Assembly: GCF_030012525.1 (NCBI RefSeq)
Contig: NZ_CP124855.1
Location: forward strand, 1,922,001-1,986,000
DNA length: 64,000 nucleotides
Direction of reading: 5' to 3'
Origin: Chryseobacterium gotjawalense
Lineage (GTDB): Bacteria; Bacteroidota; Bacteroidia; Flavobacteriales; Weeksellaceae
Shown: positions 60,741 through 64,000 of the stretch, in pieces
Numbering within the stretch: the first letter of the stretch is position 1
Layout: every line of letters starts with the position of its first letter
Notes under the pieces: generated by a model
Databases searched by the model: none
What the model saw: only the letters and a program-made list of their open reading frames with translations
Told to the model about the DNA's origin: nothing
Made by a program: the position numbers and the translations under genes

Positions 60741-60748
60741 CAAATTTA
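60741..60748 (-). promoter_or_regulatory. -7 promoter element TAAATTTG for HAD gene
   Basis: Exact TAnnTTTG match on the minus strand, ending 6 bases before the ATG at 60734. Confidence 0.5.
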
Positions 60749-60759
60749 AGAAAATAAGA

Positions 60760-60894
60760 TCAGTTTTTAGAAACAATAAGGTTTTTTGATTTCAATTTTA
60801 TTACCTGAATACTCTGAGAATAGCGGAGCAAAAAATCAATGGTCTGTTTCTTGGGTGTCAATCGTTTTTCGTTCAAAGTGTCAATTTTTTTCAT
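60760..60894 (-). CDS. 44-residue basic protein downstream of ECF sigma factor
   Basis: A frame of 44 codons, ATG at 60894, stop TGA at 60760. The protein starts MKKIDTLNEKRLTPKKQTID, continues with a hydrophobic/aromatic stretch (FLLRYSQSIQVIKL) and ends in a basic tail. It begins 42 bases past the sigma factor stop on the same strand, with no terminator in between, so both are probably on one mRNA. Codon use and composition look like real coding sequence. No family is certain; an accessory to the sigma factor is one idea. Confidence 0.6.
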   Translation of the reverse strand: MKKIDTLNEKRLTPKKQTIDFLLRYSQSIQVIKLKSKNLIVSKN

Positions 60895-60936
60895 ACGCGA
60901 AAAGTTTAACTTAAAAACGAAAAAATTTGAATATTA

Positions 60937-61527
60937 TTATCTGGTTAAAACAATTTGATGTTCATCCATAATTTTTCTTAAGTTAATGAGGGCGTAACGA
61001 ACCCTACCCAATGTGGTATTGATACTGGAACCGGTCTGATCTGCAATTTCTTTAAAAGACAGCCCGTCGAAAAACCGCAACCGGACAACTTCCTGTTGAT
61101 TCTCCGGCAAATAATCCAGCATCCTCATCAAATCTTCCTGAATTTGCCTGCTGATCAATTGGTCTTCAATATTTTCCTCTTTCCCGGCGATCAAATCAAA
61201 AATAGAAAACTCTTCATTATCATAAGACGTTTCTGAGACTTTGTTATGCTTTGCTTTCAGCCGGAAATGATCGATGACCAGATTGTGTGCGATGCGTTTT
61301 GCCCATAAGACAAATTTGCCTTCTTCGTTATATTTGCCTTCTTTCAGCGTAACAATAATTTTCATGAAAGTATCCTGGAAAACATCATTTGCCAGGGTTT
61401 CGTCCATTATTTTATAAAAAATGAAGGTGAAAATTTCTTTTTGGTGTCTTTCAATAAGTACGGCGAGCGCTTTTTCGTTACCGTTTTTGAAATTCGAGAT
61501 CAGCCAACTGTCTGTATTATTATCCAT
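60937..61527 (-). CDS. ECF-type RNA polymerase sigma factor
   Basis: 196 residues. Region 2 (LIERHQKEIFTFIFYKIMDE, DVFQDTFMKII, FVLWAKRIAHNLVIDHFR) and region 4 (LPENQQEVVRLRFFDGLSFKEIADQTG, then a helix-turn-helix with TTLGRVRYALINLRK) are complete, joined by a ~45-residue linker. It directs RNA polymerase to a set of promoters. No anti-sigma membrane gene is adjacent; a 44-aa gene follows instead. An imperfect -7 box (TACTTTAG) is at 61646-61653. Confidence 0.93.
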   Translation of the reverse strand: MDNNTDSWLISNFKNGNEKALAVLIERHQKEIFTFIFYKIMDETLANDVFQDTFMKIIVTLKEGKYNEEGKFVLWAKRIAHNLVIDHFRLKAKHNKVSETSYDNEEFSIFDLIAGKEENIEDQLISRQIQEDLMRMLDYLPENQQEVVRLRFFDGLSFKEIADQTGSSINTTLGRVRYALINLRKIMDEHQIVLTR

Positions 61528-61703
61528 AACTCTATTCTGTATTTATTCAGGAATTTATGTCCCATTATATTGGGGCTTTTAAAATTCAGATATTAAAAAA
61601 CTAATAGAGGTTTATGATCTATAAAATGGACTTTATTGTGATTGGCTAAAGTAGTAAAAAAGTTAATACTCTGTTAACTAATTAATAAAAAAATACAAAA
61701 AAA

Positions 61704-62192
61704 TCATTTCAATAAATCGTGAAGCATGACTAATGGTAGGTTTATCGTAAAATTAAAATTGAATCCTTTCAGCTCTTTTCCGTTAATTCCCGCCTGATCA
61801 ATCGGGAAAGCGTACCCTCCGCTGAAGTCAATCAACCCAAATAAAGTGACTCCTGCTTTTGGTGCGACATATTTCGTAGTTGCTTCGGCTCCTGCCAAAA
61901 AATAAATGGAATGGTATAAATCTACATTCCGTGCAAAATTGAGCAAGATATCACCCTGAATTTTGGGTACGACAGCAAATTGACCATTGACACTCCCAAT
62001 CATTCCGGCAACTCCTAAGCGGTAAATCATATCGTCATTTTTCAGAAAAAGCAATCTTCCGCCCAGTTCTGCAAAACTTTGATTTTGATAAACGTATCCC
62101 GCATGAACCATTTTGTGAACGGTGAATTGGGCTTTCGAAACACCGAAAAACATGAAAAATAACAGTATTGAAAAAACAGATTTCTTGGCCAT
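61704..62192 (-). CDS. Hypothetical secreted protein, probable small beta-barrel
   Basis: 162 residues from the ATG at 62192 (MAKKSVFSILLFFMFFGVSKAQ is a signal peptide); an ATG two codons earlier is equally possible. The mature part alternates hydrophobic strands with glycine turns (LGGRLLFLKNDDMIYRLGVAGMIGS, VTLFGLIDFSGGYAFPI), like a short outer-membrane barrel. No family recognised. It lies between the sigma factor and metK on the same strand, separated from metK by a terminator. Confidence 0.7.
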   Translation of the reverse strand: MAKKSVFSILLFFMFFGVSKAQFTVHKMVHAGYVYQNQSFAELGGRLLFLKNDDMIYRLGVAGMIGSVNGQFAVVPKIQGDILLNFARNVDLYHSIYFLAGAEATTKYVAPKAGVTLFGLIDFSGGYAFPIDQAGINGKELKGFNFNFTINLPLVMLHDLLK

Positions 62193-62222
62193 CATCAAAT
62201 ATTTATTGGGGATAAAGATAAA

Positions 62223-62256
62223 AAAAACTGCTTTAACATTTCTGAAAAAGCAGTTC
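62223..62256 (-). terminator. Rho-independent terminator of metK
   Basis: Stem AAACTGCTTT / AAAGCAGTT, with a T-run on the minus strand, 11 bases past the metK stop. Confidence 0.82.
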
Positions 62257-62266
62257 TTTATATTTT

Positions 62267-63547
62267 TTAAAGATTAAATTCTTTCTTTATTTCATCAACT
62301 TTGTCGAGTTTCTCCCAAGTAAAGAATTCTAAATCTTTAATGGTGAACTCTTCGCCGGTTGCTTTTCTAAAGGTTTTATCAGCAACATAAGGCTCTCTTC
62401 CCATGTGTCCGTACGAAGCGGTTTCCTGATAAATCGGATTTCTCAATTTTAGGTTCTGCTCAATTGCATAAGGTCTTAAATCAAAAATTTTCTGAATTCT
62501 TTCTGAAATGTCGCCATCATGCAAACCAAGTTTTGAAGTTCCATAAGTATTAACATATAAACCACAAGGTTCAGCAACACCGATCGCGTAAGAAACCTGT
62601 ACCAAAATCTCATCTGCAATTCCTGCTGCAACTAAGTTTTTCGCAATATGACGAACCGCATAAGCCGCACTTCTATCTACTTTTGACGGGTCTTTTCCGG
62701 AGAAAGCACCACCACCGTGCGCGCCTTTTCCGCCATAAGTATCTACGATGATTTTTCGACCCGTCAAACCTGTGTCACCGTGTGGTCCACCGATTACAAA
62801 TTTTCCGGTCGGGTTAATGTGGTATTTGATCTTATCGTTGAATAAATCCTGAATTTCTTTCTTTTGTTTCGCTTTCACTTTCGGAATCAAGATTTCGATC
62901 ATGTCTTTCTCGATTTTTGCCGACATCGCTTCATCGCTTCCAAAATCATCGTGCTGGGTAGAAACCACGATGGAGTCTATCCTAACCGGTTTATGGTCAT
63001 CCGAATACTCGATGGTCACCTGTGATTTTGCATCAGGACGAAGATACTTTACAGCGTCGTTTTCTCTTCTTAAAACAGCTAATTCTTTAAGGATCGTGTG
63101 GGCCAGATCAAGTGCCAGCGGCATATAGTTATCGGTCTCGTTGGTTGCGTAACCGAACATCATTCCCTGATCCCCCGCTCCCTGCAGATTGGCTTTGGTA
63201 TCGAAATCATCACTTTCGTGAGCACGGTCAACTCCCTGATTAATATTGGAAGACTGCTCGTGAATACAGGAAATAACTCCGCAGGAATCCCCCGCGAACA
63301 TGTATTCTCCTTTGGTATAGCCAATTCCGTTAATTACTCTTCTGGCAATATCCTGTACATCAAGATAAGCAGTTGACTTCACTTCACCTGCCAAAACGAC
63401 TTGTCCTGTGGTGACTAATGTCTCACAAGCCACTTTTGATTGTGGATCATTAGCGAGGAAGTTATCGATTAAGGCATCTGATATTTGATCAGCCACTTTA
63501 TCTGGGTGTCCTTCGGATACCGACTCAGAGGTAAATAAATAAGACAT
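62267..63547 (-). CDS. metK: S-adenosylmethionine synthase
   Basis: 426 residues. N-terminal [21 protein letters not shown], the ATP-binding [16 protein letters not shown] and the P-loop-like [21 protein letters not shown] with [19 protein letters not shown] are all intact. It makes SAM from methionine and ATP. The ~140-base upstream region contains inverted repeats and a distant -7 motif, suggesting a structured leader. Confidence 0.98.
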   Translation of the reverse strand: MSYLFTSESVSEGHPDKVADQISDALIDNFLANDPQSKVACETLVTTGQVVLAGEVKSTAYLDVQDIARRVINGIGYTKGEYMFAGDSCGVISCIHEQSSNINQGVDRAHESDDFDTKANLQGAGDQGMMFGYATNETDNYMPLALDLAHTILKELAVLRRENDAVKYLRPDAKSQVTIEYSDDHKPVRIDSIVVSTQHDDFGSDEAMSAKIEKDMIEILIPKVKAKQKKEIQDLFNDKIKYHINPTGKFVIGGPHGDTGLTGRKIIVDTYGGKGAHGGGAFSGKDPSKVDRSAAYAVRHIAKNLVAAGIADEILVQVSYAIGVAEPCGLYVNTYGTSKLGLHDGDISERIQKIFDLRPYAIEQNLKLRNPIYQETASYGHMGREPYVADKTFRKATGEEFTIKDLEFFTWEKLDKVDEIKKEFNL

Positions 63548-63590
63548 ATTTCTATTGTTTTTTTAATTAAAAAAATAGAAGAAAATTAGG

Positions 63591-63652
63591 TGATTGCAAG
63601 AGAAACTAAAAGAGAAAATCGGTTTTAGCATTTTTTAATGAGGTTGCAATCA
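63591..63652 (-). ncRNA. Candidate structured 5' leader of metK
   Basis: On the minus strand TGATTGCAA (63652-63644) pairs perfectly with TTGCAATCA (63599-63591). Between them CTAAAA and TTTTAG form an inner stem (63628-63623 with 63611-63606). The element lies between the -7 motif at 63686-63693 and the metK start at 63547, inside a leader of about 130 bases. This could be a regulatory RNA, but it is not a clear match to a SAM riboswitch class I know. Confidence 0.4.
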
Positions 63653-63685
63653 GTACAAATTTTTCCTCTGGTAAATTATTGGTGC

Positions 63686-63693
63686 AAATTTAG
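63686..63693 (-). promoter_or_regulatory. -7 promoter element TAAATTTG for metK
   Basis: Exact TAnnTTTG match on the minus strand, about 140 bases before the metK ATG, giving a long leader. Confidence 0.5.
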
Positions 63694-63735
63694 CCACTAT
63701 TTATTAAAGCACAAAATTTATTTTGTAGTTAAAAA

Positions 63736-64000
63736 TTATTGCGGTTTTATTCCGACAAATTCATCCGGGTTTTTGTTGTAATTAAGTTTGCTATTCAACG
63801 AGCCCGCAATAAACTCAATCAGTTCGTCTAGAATTTTCTGTTTGTATGTTGGTTTATAATAAATTACCGAAATCTCGCGGTAAGGAAAAGGAGCTCTGAA
63901 TCTTTTTACTTTCTTTTTCTGCTGATCGCTTAATTGTTCTACAGCAAGCTCCGGGAGAATACTGATCCCACCTAATTTATCTACCAGTTGAACCAATGTA
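63736..64000 (-). CDS. LysR-family regulator, C-terminal part (5' end outside window)
   Basis: The frame is open to the window edge; 87 codons including the stop. The segment LVDKLGGISILPELAVEQL followed by VKRFRAPFPYREISVIYYKP is the end of a LysR substrate-binding domain. It is similar to OxyR-type regulators in Bacteroidetes, which sense hydrogen peroxide through a Cys pair not contained in this fragment. OxyR identity is a guess from overall look. It lies upstream of metK on the same strand. Confidence 0.75.
   Translation of the reverse strand, partial: TLVQLVDKLGGISILPELAVEQLSDQQKKKVKRFRAPFPYREISVIYYKPTYKQKILDELIEFIAGSLNSKLNYNKNPDEFVGIKPQ

Noticed and set aside
63591-63660. Assignment of the metK leader to the SAM-II riboswitch
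   Set aside because: Two short segments resemble its conserved loops, but the P1 stem and pseudoknot pairing could not be drawn.
1-64000. Search for prophage, integrase, transposase or restriction/defence genes
   Set aside because: None was found; gene content is housekeeping and cell-envelope functions.

Overview
The window reads as a chromosomal segment of a member of the Bacteroidota, class Flavobacteriia, most likely the Chryseobacterium/Kaistella group of the Weeksellaceae. The reasons are low GC, many copies of the Bacteroidetes -7 promoter motif TAnnTTTG just upstream of genes, a type IX secretion (T9SS) sorting domain, lineage-typical DUF families (DUF4292, DUF4254, DUF2851, DUF3276, DUF6089, DUF6576-like), bacillithiol genes (bshA, bshB1) and a long NusB. 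The organism assignment is inference; no rRNA is present. I found no prophage, insertion sequence or CRISPR array.

Layout. 1-1168: tail of a surface-polysaccharide cluster (glycosyltransferase end, hexapeptide acyltransferase). 1175-7650: minus-strand genes: a broken small secreted-protein gene, a lipoprotein, a dienoyl-CoA reductase-like SDR, a large M16 peptidase and dihydroorotase, with an intergenic repeat at 2841-3180. 7999-15382: plus-strand run of flippase, dut, sugar nucleotidyltransferase, DUF4292 lipoprotein, EnvC-like murein hydrolase activator, tatA, DUF4254, a lipoprotein and ribA. 15387-24775: deoD, lipoprotein, NagZ-like GH3, bshA, DUF2851, a YidE/AspT-type transporter and the nusB-DUF1573-yajC operon. 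24976-30304: ABC exporter, DUF3276 protein, tRNA-His, and a minus operon thioesterase-rfbD-secreted protein-bshB1. 30367-35774: an envelope biogenesis run (DUF6089, uppS, bamA, two Skp/OmpH chaperones). 35954-44147: a compact six-gene exopolysaccharide operon (GT-C enzyme, GT2, EpsG polymerase, WecA-like initiator, Wza-like exporter, Wzc-like tyrosine autokinase with a Gly-Tyr repeat tail). 44211-51478: an arginase-fold pseudoenzyme, a duplicated FISUMP-domain T9SS cargo protein, and topA. 51606-59988: DUF2062, an orphan LytS-type histidine kinase, ileS, a DksA-like protein, small proteins, lspA and trpS. 60039-64000: HAD phosphatase, a 44-aa gene following an ECF sigma factor, a secreted protein, metK with a structured leader, and the end of a LysR regulator.

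The genes are mostly housekeeping, with a strong cell-envelope theme: lipoprotein maturation (lspA), outer-membrane assembly (bamA, skp), lipid carrier supply (uppS), peptidoglycan turnover (EnvC-like, NagZ-like), polysaccharide export and T9SS cargo. The less ordinary items are the ECF sigma/44-aa pair, the structured leader ahead of metK, the Wzc Gly-Tyr tail, the dead arginase-fold protein beside the T9SS cargo gene, and several small or broken reading frames in gaps.
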